Positions 36,028-43,685 of a stretch of DNA of 64,000 nt are shown one piece after another; position 1 is the stretch's first letter, and each line of letters begins with the position of its first letter. The notes beneath the pieces were generated by a model. The model had not been told where the DNA came from, ran no database searches, and was given only the letters and a program-made list of their open reading frames with translations. The position numbers were made by a program, and so were the translations under genes. This DNA comes from Qipengyuania vulgaris (GTDB taxonomy: Bacteria; Pseudomonadota; Alphaproteobacteria; Sphingomonadales; Sphingomonadaceae). The DNA lies in the NCBI RefSeq assembly GCF_009827325.1, contig NZ_WTYC01000003.1, forward strand, positions 186,001 to 250,000, written 5' to 3'.

Positions 36028-36675
36028 ATGATCATGAAGCCGCTGCGCGGGCTCTACGAATGGACGATGGAGAAGAGCTCGCACCCGCATGCCGTGTGGT
36101 GGCTGGCCTTCTTCAGCTTCGTCGAATCCAGTTTCTTCCCGATCCCGCCGCATCCGCTGCTGGGGCTGATGTGCCTCGCCGAACCGAAGAAGGCGGTGAA
36201 GTTCGCCGCGGTCTGCACCGCCGCCTCGGTCGCGGGCGGATTGCTCGGCTATGCGATCGGCTGGGGGCTCTACGACACGATCGGCGTCTGGCTGATCGGT
36301 GCGCTCGGCCTGACCGAGGCCTTCCCGGTCGCCGCCTGCCATTTGCGCGAATATGATTTCGAGGCGATCCTGATTGCGGGCGCCACTCCGGTACCCTTCA
36401 AGCTGCTGACGATCACGGCCGGCTTCATCGGCATGAACCTCGTCACCTTCGTGCTTTCCAGCATCGTGGGCCGCTCGCTGATCTTCATGACCGTGGGCAT
36501 ATTGTTCCGCGTGTTCGGCGCCCCGATCAAGCGCTTCATCGACAAGTATCTCGGAACGGTGACGACCGTCTTCGTGCTGCTGGTGGTCGGCGGCGTGCTG
36601 GTCCTCACCCAGCTGGGCGGCAGCGGCGAAGAGGGCGGGGTGTGTTCCAATCCCCCGCCGATCGCAGCGCGCTAG
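36028..36675 (+). CDS. YqaA-family (DedA/VTT-like) membrane protein
   Basis: 215 aa with about five membrane helices. The FVESSFFPIPPHPLLGLMCLAEPKKA segment near residues 30-55 is the re-entrant motif of YqaA/DedA-like (VTT domain) proteins, and ATPVPFKLLTITAGFIGMNL near 130 is the second. DedA relatives move lipids or maintain membrane potential; the exact role is unknown. The start is ATG 36028 (a second ATG at 36034 is possible). Its stop overlaps that of the convergent TSUP gene. Confidence 0.82.
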   Translation: MIMKPLRGLYEWTMEKSSHPHAVWWLAFFSFVESSFFPIPPHPLLGLMCLAEPKKAVKFAAVCTAASVAGGLLGYAIGWGLYDTIGVWLIGALGLTEAFPVAACHLREYDFEAILIAGATPVPFKLLTITAGFIGMNLVTFVLSSIVGRSLIFMTVGILFRVFGAPIKRFIDKYLGTVTTVFVLLVVGGVLVLTQLGGSGEEGGVCSNPPPIAAR

Positions 36676-37466
36676 GCCAGCTTGGCCACGCCTTCGGCCA
36701 CGATCCCTACCCCGATCAGGATGACCATCACGGCGAACCCGATCTCGAGCGTCCGCTTGCGCCCCGCCAGCCGCTTGCCCGCCATCCGCCCGAGCAGCGT
36801 GCCCGCGATTCCGCCGCCCAGCATCCAGCCGATCAGCAGCCAGTCGACCAGTCCCGACAGCGCATAGGACGCCGCCGTTGTCGCGCCCAAGGCGGTGACC
36901 ACCAGCAGCGAACTGCCGATGGCGAGCGAGATGGGCATGGCGGTCGCGAAGACGAGGCCGGGCACGATCAGGAACCCGCCGCCGATCCCGAAGAAGCCCG
37001 CCATAACGCCCACGCCGAGGCCGGTCGGTATGATCCGGCGCAGCAGCGGACGAGCGGTTTCGCGGGTCATGCGGACATCGGGATTCTCGCCCCCGGTGCG
37101 CTTGCGCAGCATCAGCGCGCCGACCACCACCATCAGCAGGCCGAAGAGCGCCAGCAGCTTCTCCCCGTCGAAGGCCTTGCCTGCCTCCGCGCCCAGCGCC
37201 GCGCCGATCACCCCGGACAGTGCGAAAGAGGCCGCGCAGGCCCAGCGCACGTTCCCGGCGCGGGCATGCCCGGCAAGACCGGTCGCCGCATTGAGCGCCA
37301 CCGCCACTGCCGCGGTGCCGATCGCCATATGCGGCTCGCCCACGCCTACGAAATAGACCAGCAGCGGGACGGCCAGTATCGATCCGCCGCCGCCCACCAG
37401 CGCCAGCACGAAACCGATCAGCGCGCCCGATAGCAGCGCGGGCAGGACGAAGTCGGCGACAGGCAT
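36672..37466 (-). CDS. TauE/SafE (TSUP) family sulfur-compound exporter
   Basis: 264 aa with about eight membrane helices in two homologous halves: GALIGFVLALVGGGGSILAVPLLVYFVGV and GLGVGVMAGFFGIGGGFLIVPGLV, the glycine-rich repeats of the TSUP family. Members move sulfite, sulfoacetate or related sulfur anions across the inner membrane. It is the third gene of the bigR-like operon (7 bp after the rhodanese gene), so sulfite or thiosulfate export after sulfide oxidation is the likely role, by context. Confidence 0.88.
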   Translation of the reverse strand: MPVADFVLPALLSGALIGFVLALVGGGGSILAVPLLVYFVGVGEPHMAIGTAAVAVALNAATGLAGHARAGNVRWACAASFALSGVIGAALGAEAGKAFDGEKLLALFGLLMVVVGALMLRKRTGGENPDVRMTRETARPLLRRIIPTGLGVGVMAGFFGIGGGFLIVPGLVFATAMPISLAIGSSLLVVTALGATTAASYALSGLVDWLLIGWMLGGGIAGTLLGRMAGKRLAGRKRTLEIGFAVMVILIGVGIVAEGVAKLA

Positions 37467-37473
37467 GAGAGCC

Positions 37474-37983
37474 TCAGACCGCCGAGCGGTTCCACGGCAT
37501 CAGCGCCAGCAGGTTGGCCATGCCGCACCAGCCGGTCACTCCGGCAAAGGTCAGGCCTGCGCCGACAAAGGCGGACAGGCCGAACCAGGCAGGCGCCACC
37601 GCGAAGCCCAGCACCACGCCCGCCAGCACCAGCAGGCCAGCGGTGATCTGCACCTGCCGCATGATCTCCAGCGGAGCCGAACGGTCTTCTTCCACCGGCA
37701 GGCCCGCCGCGCGCCAGGCATCGAGCCCGCCTTCGAGGCAGAAGGCCTCGCCTTCGCGCAGTGCGGCCAGCTTCGCCGAATTGGTGCTGGTGCGCATGCC
37801 CGAACGGCACAGGAAGACGACCGGCGCCTCGCCGGTGACGGGGCCAAGCGTGTCGAGCGGATGGCTCTCCGCGCCCTGGGCATGCGAGCGGGCGAATTCG
37901 TCCGCGCCGCGAATGTCGATCAGCCGGGCGCCGCGGCGTACCAGCTCGCGGGCATTGACGGGGGAAATGGTCGGAAGGCTCAT
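37474..37983 (-). CDS. Rhodanese with DUF2892 membrane domain (YgaP-like)
   Basis: 169 aa. Residues about 5-105 form a rhodanese domain with the active loop VFLCRSGMRTS, whose Cys carries persulfide. The C-terminal part (about 110-165) has two membrane helices (TAGLLVLAGVVLGFAVAP and GAGLTFAGVTGWCGMANLLALMPWN), the DUF2892 pattern. This is the YgaP arrangement, a membrane-bound sulfurtransferase. The ATG at 37983 overlaps the stop of the ArsR-type gene (ATGA), so the two are coupled. It probably moves persulfide sulfur to acceptors during sulfide detoxification. Confidence 0.88.
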   Translation of the reverse strand: MSLPTISPVNARELVRRGARLIDIRGADEFARSHAQGAESHPLDTLGPVTGEAPVVFLCRSGMRTSTNSAKLAALREGEAFCLEGGLDAWRAAGLPVEEDRSAPLEIMRQVQITAGLLVLAGVVLGFAVAPAWFGLSAFVGAGLTFAGVTGWCGMANLLALMPWNRSAV

Positions 37984-38330
37984 GTCTCGGGTTCCTCGCA
38001 ATAGAGATGGTGAAGCGTGGCCAGCAGCGTCTCGCAGCGCGGATCGGCGATCCGGTACCAGAGCGACTGGGCCTCGCGCCGGAAAGCCACCAGATCCTCC
38101 GCCCGCAGCTTCGCCAGGTGCTGCGACAGCGCCGACTGGCCGAGCCCGACCTCGTCGGCGAGCTCGCCCACGCGCATCTCGCCATGCTCGGCCAGTTTGC
38201 ACATGATCATCAGACGCCGCTTGTTGCCGAGCGCCTTGAGCAACTCGGCAACACTGCCGGCATTGGCCTCGAACGTAGCGAGGTCCATTGGGGGAAGCGC
38301 AGACGGGGGGAAGTTAGATGTCTTGTCCAT
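37980..38330 (-). CDS. bigR: ArsR-family repressor, BigR/SqrR-like persulfide sensor
   Basis: 116 aa winged helix-turn-helix (ALGNKRRLMIMCKLAEHGEMRVGELADEVGL, then QSALSQHLAKLRAEDLVAFR). Cys44 (LMIMCKL) and Cys111 (LHHLYCEE) lie where BigR/SqrR/YgaV proteins have the two cysteines that form a tri/tetrasulfide with persulfides and release DNA; Cys99 is extra. It heads the operon with the rhodanese and TSUP genes and faces the blh gene across 60 bp. The family and the context agree. The start at 38330 has AAGAG upstream; Met15 is an alternative. Confidence 0.87.
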   Translation of the reverse strand: MDKTSNFPPSALPPMDLATFEANAGSVAELLKALGNKRRLMIMCKLAEHGEMRVGELADEVGLGQSALSQHLAKLRAEDLVAFRREAQSLWYRIADPRCETLLATLHHLYCEEPET

Positions 38331-38344
38331 TAGCTCTTGCTAAA
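38331..38344. promoter_or_regulatory. Candidate operator between bigR and blh
   Basis: TTAGC-TCTT-GCTAA is a perfect inverted repeat directly before the bigR start, followed by AT-rich sequence (AATAAG, CTAATATA) inside the 60-bp divergent gap. BigR-type repressors bind AT-rich palindromes at such places. Binding is inferred. Confidence 0.5.
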
Positions 38345-38390
38345 TAAGAAAGGCCTAATATATGTCAAGGGCAAGCGAAAGGAGCTTCCC

Positions 38391-39284
38391 ATGAATACCC
38401 CCCGGATCCGCGCCTTCTTCGATGAACCCACCAATACGGTGAGTTATCTCGTGTGGGATGCGGCCAGCATGCGCGGCGCGGTGATCGACCCCGTGCTCGA
38501 TTTCGATCTCGCCGCGGGCAAGGCGGACATCCGCTCGGCCGAGACCATCCTCGATGCAGCGCAGGAGGAAGGCGTCACGCTCGATTGGGTGCTGGAGACG
38601 CACGCCCATGCCGATCACCTCTCCGCCGCGCCCTTCATCAAGGCGAAGACCGGCGCGGCGATCGGTATCGGCGAGGATATCCGCAAGGTGCAGAAAATCT
38701 TCCGCCCGGTCTTCGGGCTGGACGACCTGAAGACCGACGGGTCGGATTTCGACCATCTGTTCGCCGATGGCGAAACCTTCCGGATCGGCGAGCTCGAGGT
38801 CGAGGTGCTGCACGTGCCCGGCCACACCCCCGCCGATGTCGCCTATCACATCGGCGATGCGGTCTTCGTCGGAGATACGCTGTTCATGCCCGATTTCGGT
38901 ACCGCGCGGGCGGACTTCCCGGGCGGCGATGCGCGCCAGCTCTACCGCTCGATCCGCCGCCTGCTCGAGCTGCCCGGGGACACCCGGCTGTTCATGTGCC
39001 ACGACTATAAGGCGCCGGGACGTAGCACCTACGCCTGGGAAACCACGGTGGAGGAACAGCGCCGCAATAGCGTCCACGTTCATGACGGCATCAGCGAAGA
39101 CGAATTTGTCGCCATGCGCGAAACGCGCGACGCGGACCTCGCGGTTCCGCGGCTGCTGCTGCCTTCGGTCCAGGTGAACATCCGCGCGGGCAAGTTCCCG
39201 GAAGCGGAGGAGAACGGCGTCGCCTATCTGCGCATTCCGGTGACGCCGATGCGGGAATCGGTGGAGCCGAAGTCCCTGTCTTGA
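38391..39284 (+). CDS. blh: Persulfide dioxygenase (ETHE1/Blh type), MBL fold
   Basis: 297 aa. Metallo-beta-lactamase fold with THAHADHLS (HxHxDH), HVPGHTPADV, GDTLFMPDFGTAR and CHDYKAPG supplying the iron ligands of glutathione-persulfide dioxygenase, which makes sulfite from persulfide. The GTARADFPGGDARQLY segment is typical of ETHE1/Blh. An AAAGGAGC ribosome site precedes the ATG at 38391; a longer upstream frame has no support. It is divergent from the BigR-like repressor, which in other bacteria controls blh. Confidence 0.93.
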   Translation: MNTPRIRAFFDEPTNTVSYLVWDAASMRGAVIDPVLDFDLAAGKADIRSAETILDAAQEEGVTLDWVLETHAHADHLSAAPFIKAKTGAAIGIGEDIRKVQKIFRPVFGLDDLKTDGSDFDHLFADGETFRIGELEVEVLHVPGHTPADVAYHIGDAVFVGDTLFMPDFGTARADFPGGDARQLYRSIRRLLELPGDTRLFMCHDYKAPGRSTYAWETTVEEQRRNSVHVHDGISEDEFVAMRETRDADLAVPRLLLPSVQVNIRAGKFPEAEENGVAYLRIPVTPMRESVEPKSLS

Positions 39285-39325
39285 CAGCCGAGTAACCCAC
39301 AGGTTACATGTAACCCATGAGTTAC
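39281..39325 (+). promoter_or_regulatory. Promoter with two tandem palindromic operators
   Basis: TTGACA (39281-39286) is a perfect -35 box, and TTACAT (39304-39309) is a fair -10 after a 17-bp spacer. GTAACC-CACA-GGTTAC (39292-39307) lies between and over them, and GTAAC-CCATGA-GTTAC (39310-39325) over the expected start of transcription. The two centres are 18 bp apart. This is the layout of a repressor-controlled promoter, probably of the XRE gene two reading frames downstream. Confidence 0.75.
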
Positions 39326-39349
39326 AAAGATCATGTGGAGGAACACGGG

Positions 39350-39790
39350 ATGGTCGATGATTTCGAACGGGCGGAACAGTTCGCACGGGTGCGGGCGCTA
39401 ATGGCGCCTTTCCTCGGGCTGCTGGTACTCACCATGCAGCAGGGGACGTTCTATGCGTGGGACTGGGGCAGCGATTCGCTCGTCCAGATCTTCGTCTGGC
39501 TGAGTTTCGCGCTGGTCATGCTGGCGCTTCTGTTGACCGGGGGCGGTTGGTTCCTGCCGCGGCGCGCACGCGAGCTTGCCAATGACGAGGTGACGAGGGC
39601 CAACCGCCAGCGCGGCATAACCGTAGGCTTCGTGACCGCAATGATCACCGGCTTCCTCGTCTGGGCGATCTCGCCCTTCGAACCGCTCCATGCGCAGCGC
39701 GCGGCCAACATCATTGTCAGCATGGGCCTGGGCTGCGCCTTGGTGGCCTATGGCATGGCCGAAGTGGCGACCCATGCCGGAGACGCTTGA
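39350..39790 (+). CDS. Small four-helix membrane protein paired with an XRE regulator
   Basis: 146 aa with about four membrane helices (LMAPFLGLLVLTMQQGTFYAWDWG, VWLSFALVMLALLLTGGGWFLP, ITVGFVTAMITGFLVWAISPF, NIIVSMGLGCALVAYGMAEVA). I do not recognise a named family. GGAGG nine bases before the ATG at 39350 makes this the likely start; an in-frame ATG at 39317 lies inside the operator. The next gene, an XRE regulator, overlaps its end by 17 bp. Such membrane protein/XRE pairs are found in many bacteria, but the signal sensed is unknown. Confidence 0.72.
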   Translation: MVDDFERAEQFARVRALMAPFLGLLVLTMQQGTFYAWDWGSDSLVQIFVWLSFALVMLALLLTGGGWFLPRRARELANDEVTRANRQRGITVGFVTAMITGFLVWAISPFEPLHAQRAANIIVSMGLGCALVAYGMAEVATHAGDA

Positions 39791-40004
39791 AAACCGCATC
39801 CGCCATTTCCGCGAAGCGCGCGGCTGGACGCAGGCCCACCTTGCCGAGGAAATGGGGGTCAGCCGCAAGACGGTGAACACGGTGGAAAACGGCGTGTTCT
39901 CGCCCTCGCTCATAGTCGCCCTGAAATTCGCCGCCGCGCTGGACCAGCCGGTCGAACGCCTATTCAGCCTGACCGTGGATGGCCGCGAGAAGCCTTGGGA
40001 CTAA
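39774..40004 (+). CDS. XRE-family helix-turn-helix regulator (Cro/C1 type)
   Basis: 76 aa, little more than the DNA-binding domain: NRIRHFREARGWTQAHLAEEMGVSRKTVNTVENGVFSPSL, with the QAHLAEEMGVSRKTVNTVE helix-turn-helix. It starts inside the end of the membrane-protein gene (17-bp overlap), so the two are coupled. The palindromic pair at the promoter is the obvious candidate target, giving autorepression. Its stop overlaps that of the convergent Crp-type gene by four bases. Confidence 0.88.
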   Translation: MPETLENRIRHFREARGWTQAHLAEEMGVSRKTVNTVENGVFSPSLIVALKFAAALDQPVERLFSLTVDGREKPWD

Positions 40005-40687
40005 CGCAGGGCAAAAGCGGCCAATGCGGTGCGGTCGGGCAGCCGGATGCGGCCATAGCTGCGTTCTATCAACCTTTGGCGTTGCAATTCGCGTAGGGCG
40101 GCGTTGGCGGTGGCGCGGGTCACGCCGAGGAGGTCTGCCAGTTCCTGCTGGGTGATGGTGACCTCCGCCGCGTCGGGTCCCTCGCCCGCCATGGCGGCGA
40201 GCAGCCCAGCCAGCCGCGCCGGGTTGGTCCCGTGCCGCAGGCCCGCCAGCAACGACAGCGTATCCTGCAACTGCTCCGATAGCGCGCCCAGCAGCGCGCG
40301 GCTGGAAGCGGGGTAATTGCCCAGCGCATCGAGGAAGGGCCGCGCGCCGATCAGCCGCACCCGGCTGGTCCCGCGGGCAATGGCATCGACGATCCGCGGC
40401 TTGCCCGAGAATACCGCCAGCTCGCCATAGGAATCGCCGGGACCAAGCAGCGCCACCGCGCGAAACTCCCCATCGGGAAGGAATTGCCCGACGCGCACCG
40501 CGCCATCCTCGATCAGCCAGAAACCGTCGGCCGCATCTCCGCGCTGCTGGATGATCTGCCCGTCGGCAAACTCGCGCAGCCGCGAAATGCGGATGAGATG
40601 CGCCTGAAGTCCGCTGTCGAGCGCCGAAAAAAGCATCGGCGTGACCAGCGATCGCCGAGTCGCGCTCAAATGTAAAATTCTGGACAT
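40001..40687 (-). CDS. Crp/Fnr-family transcriptional regulator
   Basis: 228 aa. Residues about 15-130 form a cyclic-nucleotide-type sensor domain (IIQQRGDAADGFWLIEDGAVRVG, GDSYGELAVFSG). The C-terminal winged helix has TQQELADLLGVTRATANAALRELQRQRLIE. The PRIVDAIARGTSRV stretch differs from the Arg-Ser cAMP pocket of CRP, so the ligand is unknown; no Fnr-type cysteine cluster is seen. The start MSRILHL (40687) was chosen over 40780, which would overlap the divergent gene. It may control the hydroxylase gene 61 bp away. Confidence 0.87.
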   Translation of the reverse strand: MSRILHLSATRRSLVTPMLFSALDSGLQAHLIRISRLREFADGQIIQQRGDAADGFWLIEDGAVRVGQFLPDGEFRAVALLGPGDSYGELAVFSGKPRIVDAIARGTSRVRLIGARPFLDALGNYPASSRALLGALSEQLQDTLSLLAGLRHGTNPARLAGLLAAMAGEGPDAAEVTITQQELADLLGVTRATANAALRELQRQRLIERSYGRIRLPDRTALAAFALR

Positions 40688-40748
40688 TCTTGCGCTTCGG
40701 TAAACGCTAGAAGGTAAATCGACAAGTTCGCCTCGGGGAGAGAGAACC

Positions 40749-41603
40749 ATGCCCGCATCGACCATCGCCATCCTTGCCATCTATCTCGGCTTCGCACTGC
40801 TCGAGCTGTGGCGCAGCAATCTGTTCGCGAAGCCACAGCAGACCCGCGACGACGGGATCGTCGAGGCGGCCAGTATTATCGTGCTGCTCGGCCTGACCCA
40901 GCCGGCGATCCTGTTCTTTTCCGCCGCGCTCGCCGGAACTGTGGCCCCGCAATATGCAGGCGCGCTGGCCGACCTCAACGTCTTCGCCGCGATCGCGCTG
41001 TTCCTCGTGCTCGACGACTTGATGCAATATTGGTGGCACCGTGCGGCGCACACCTTCCCGTGGCTCTACAATCTCCACCGCCCGCACCATAACGCGCGCT
41101 ACATGAGCGTGCGGCTCGTCTACCGGAACAATCTGTTCTACTACATGATGATGCCGGGCATCTGGCTGTCGGGCGTGCTGATCTACCTCGGCCTTGGCTG
41201 GGTCTATGCAGGCTATATCGTGGTCAAGCTGGCGGTGATCACCGGCGCGCATTCGGATGTCGCCTGGGACCGGCCGCTGTACGCGGTCAAGTGGCTGTCA
41301 CCGGTAATGTGGCTGGTGGAGAGGACCATCTCGACCCCCGCCACGCACCACGCGCACCACGGCCGCCACGCGAGCGATCCCGCGGTCCACTACAAGGGCA
41401 ATTACGGAAATCTGCTGTTCTTCTGGGACGTAGTGTTCTGCACCGCCAAGATCACGCGCAGCTATCCGGAAAGTTACGGTGTGGAGAACCTGCCGCCGAC
41501 CACGCTAGGCCAGCAATTGCTGTGGCCGGTGTTCCCGGAGAAGAAGGGGCCGGGCGCGGAGGAAGTGCATGTGGAGCACGAGGCGGTATCGACCTCGGCA
41601 TGA
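40749..41603 (+). CDS. Fatty acid hydroxylase / sterol desaturase family membrane protein
   Basis: 284 aa with about five membrane helices. The three histidine clusters for the di-iron centre are HRAAH, HRPHH and HHAHH, plus GAHSD. It is a second member of the family found at 23.8 kb but not closely similar. The C-terminal 30 residues are soluble and acidic. It is divergent from a Crp/Fnr regulator (61 bp between starts) with a GGGGAGAGAG ribosome site. The substrate is unknown. Confidence 0.88.
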   Translation: MPASTIAILAIYLGFALLELWRSNLFAKPQQTRDDGIVEAASIIVLLGLTQPAILFFSAALAGTVAPQYAGALADLNVFAAIALFLVLDDLMQYWWHRAAHTFPWLYNLHRPHHNARYMSVRLVYRNNLFYYMMMPGIWLSGVLIYLGLGWVYAGYIVVKLAVITGAHSDVAWDRPLYAVKWLSPVMWLVERTISTPATHHAHHGRHASDPAVHYKGNYGNLLFFWDVVFCTAKITRSYPESYGVENLPPTTLGQQLLWPVFPEKKGPGAEEVHVEHEAVSTSA

Positions 41604-41717
41604 GGCGCCCGATCATGTTGCGGCTGGTTGATTATCCACCCGGTTTGTCCAAAAACCTTAGCCAATCTCGGTGGGCGGTCCAGCTATTGCGAAGGTAGAG
41701 GTTGATTCAGTCGCCGG

Positions 41718-43103
41718 CTATGCCGCATCCACTCGAAACAATTCACCATCGGCATCGAGGATATAGATTGCGTCAGCATCGTCGATAATGATCTTAACCA
41801 CCTCGCCGATCTCGCCCACGTCGGGGATGAAATCGGCGGAGCGATTTTCGAACGAACTAACGCCGAAATTGCGATCAAGTGTCCAAATCGTGCCATTGAG
41901 ATCCCCAAAGACAAAGTCGCCATCAAGGCCCGGAACGCCGTTGCCCAAGGAAATCACCCCGGCCACAATGCCCAGTCCCTGAAGTGCGCCGTTACCAAAT
42001 TCGTAGATAAAGCTCGGTGAGACTGTAGCGGAGGGGCCACCCGCCATCAGCCGTGTCGTTCCCTCGAGGAACGGCCAGCCGAAACTGGCTGGCGGGCTTG
42101 TCTCAATGCTGTTGAGTTCATGTGCCACGCTTCCGCCTTGATCGGCAAAAAAAGGTATGAAACCTTGCTGTGATATCCAGCCACCCGGTTGACGAACGCC
42201 TCGTCCAATCACCCTTACGGTGCTGCTTTGACTGGCTTCGGGTCGCGAGACTGATGACAGGTTGCCATATCCGCTGGCACCGCCCACCCGGTTTCCGGTA
42301 GGGTCGCCGACTGCGACCAGCACTTCTCCCTGGTCGAAATCCGCACGAAAATTGTAGGCAATCTTTCCAGCGGCGCCTTCCGGCGCTCCCGTAGCTACGC
42401 GAACGTCTTGGGTCGAACCTTCATTGATATTGAACCGGAGCGACATTCCTGCTGGCTCGCTGAACAAAACTACCGGAAAAAACGGGCTCGCCCCCAATGT
42501 TTCGCTCGCAATGTCCAGCACCGCGCCGCCTGCGGGCAGTGCCACCGTGCGGTAATCGGTGGTCGTACCATCGCGACCATCGACTGAATGAATCTGTCCG
42601 GCACGCTCGGCCACCAACAGAGTGCGGCCGAAGAGCAGCGACATGCCGGCCGGCTCGACGAAGCCCGAGGCGATTCGAGTCACACGAAAGCCTTCGCGCT
42701 GATTAGCCACCGTGACGGTCAGCGTGCGGCGCACGGTCCCGCCGCGACCATCGCTCGCCTGCGCAACGACAACATAGTCGTTGTCGCTGTCGTCATCTGC
42801 GAAGCGATCGTAATTCGGCGCCGCAGTGAAGGTTACCGCTCCGCCCGCGCCGAGCGTGAAGAAGGCAGCGTCCGCGCCGGTCAGCGACAGATTGACCGGA
42901 TCCCCGTCGGGATCGCTCGCCGAAAGGGTGAACAGGGTCCCGGTGGAATTCTCGGCCACTGTGACGGTGGTCGAACTCGGAGTTAGCGTGGGTGCCCGGT
43001 TGGTTGGTGAAGGCGCAGGAGAGCCGCCGCCCCCGCCCCCGCCACAAGCCGCAAGCGAACAGGCGAGAATGACCGCAAGCGCGGACGAAGACTGCGATGA
43101 CAT
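41718..43103 (-). CDS. Lipoprotein with cadherin-like and beta-propeller domains
   Basis: 461 aa. A lipobox (SLAAC, Cys20) precedes a Gly/Ser/Pro linker. One cadherin-like domain follows (about 38-135: NRAPTLTPSSTTVTVAENSTGTLFTLSASDPDGDPV ... ending VTVANQ, shown here only for its ordered landmarks VAENS, SDPDGD and VTVAN). From about 140 to the end is a propeller of the glucose/sorbosone-dehydrogenase type (GFVEPAGMSLLFG, GDPTGNRVGG, FGWPFLEG, FGDLNGTIW). The substrate is unknown. It lies alone in a convergent position with the hydroxylase gene. Confidence 0.75.
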   Translation of the reverse strand: MSSQSSSALAVILACSLAACGGGGGGGSPAPSPTNRAPTLTPSSTTVTVAENSTGTLFTLSASDPDGDPVNLSLTGADAAFFTLGAGGAVTFTAAPNYDRFADDDSDNDYVVVAQASDGRGGTVRRTLTVTVANQREGFRVTRIASGFVEPAGMSLLFGRTLLVAERAGQIHSVDGRDGTTTDYRTVALPAGGAVLDIASETLGASPFFPVVLFSEPAGMSLRFNINEGSTQDVRVATGAPEGAAGKIAYNFRADFDQGEVLVAVGDPTGNRVGGASGYGNLSSVSRPEASQSSTVRVIGRGVRQPGGWISQQGFIPFFADQGGSVAHELNSIETSPPASFGWPFLEGTTRLMAGGPSATVSPSFIYEFGNGALQGLGIVAGVISLGNGVPGLDGDFVFGDLNGTIWTLDRNFGVSSFENRSADFIPDVGEIGEVVKIIIDDADAIYILDADGELFRVDAA

Positions 43104-43182
43104 GACGACCCCCCAAGTAGAGGGAATCGTGATAGATTCCGACCTGAAATCTTACAAGCGGATTCGATCCGTGCGGAAGGCG

Positions 43183-43614
43183 TCAGCCCTCGAACTTCGT
43201 CTCCAGCGTGATCTCAGCGTTCAGCAGTTTCGAGATCGGGCAATTTGCCTTCGCGTCCGCTGCCAGCTCCTCGAACTTGGCTTGGTCCATGCCCGCGACC
43301 TTGCCCTTGGTCGACAGCGCGGATTTCGTCACTGTGAAGCCGCCATTCTCCTTTTCCAGCGTCACTTCGGCGCTGGTAGTCACGCGGCCGTCGGTGAAGC
43401 CGGCTTCGGCCAGCTTGAAGCTCAGCGCCATGGTGAAGCAACTGGCGTGCGCCGCGGCGATCAGCTCTTCCGGGTTGGTTCCGGGCGCGTCCTCGAAACG
43501 GGTGTTGAAGCCATAGGGCTGGGCGGCCAGTGCGCCCGATCCGGTGGAGACATGGCCCTTGCCGTCCTTGCCGAGGCCCTCATAGGTGGCGCTGCCCGAA
43601 TTCGTGGTTTTCAT
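43183..43614 (-). CDS. osmC: OsmC/Ohr-family peroxiredoxin
   Basis: 143 aa. The two redox cysteines are in AAAHASCFTMALSFKLAEAG and ADAKANCPISKLLNA, the OsmC signature. It reduces organic hydroperoxides in the cytoplasm. The N-terminus (GSATYEGLGKDGKGHVSTGSGAL) also matches OsmC. The ATG at 43614 has AAAGGAGC upstream, part of a hairpin. OsmC is preferred over Ohr because of the KDGKGHVST region, though the two are close. Confidence 0.92.
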   Translation of the reverse strand: MKTTNSGSATYEGLGKDGKGHVSTGSGALAAQPYGFNTRFEDAPGTNPEELIAAAHASCFTMALSFKLAEAGFTDGRVTTSAEVTLEKENGGFTVTKSALSTKGKVAGMDQAKFEELAADAKANCPISKLLNAEITLETKFEG

Positions 43615-43622
43615 AAAAAAGC

Positions 43623-43648
43623 TCCTTTCGGGAATGAGACGTCCCGAA
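43623..43648 (-). promoter_or_regulatory. Hairpin overlapping the osmC ribosome-binding site
   Basis: On the minus strand CTTTCGGGA pairs with TCCCGAAAG over 9 bp with an 8-nt loop. The stem includes the AAAG of the AAAGGAGC ribosome site and is followed by GAGC and six T directly before the ATG. It resembles both an intrinsic terminator (with T-run) for the upstream gene and a translational switch for osmC. Confidence 0.6.
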
Positions 43649-43685
43649 AGGCGCGATGTTCCTTTGCCCAGCGTGCGGGCGGCGA

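Noticed and set aside
35857..36342. Minus-strand open frame opposite the YqaA-type gene
   Set aside because: Antisense to a protein with clear membrane motifs; no domain and unusual composition.
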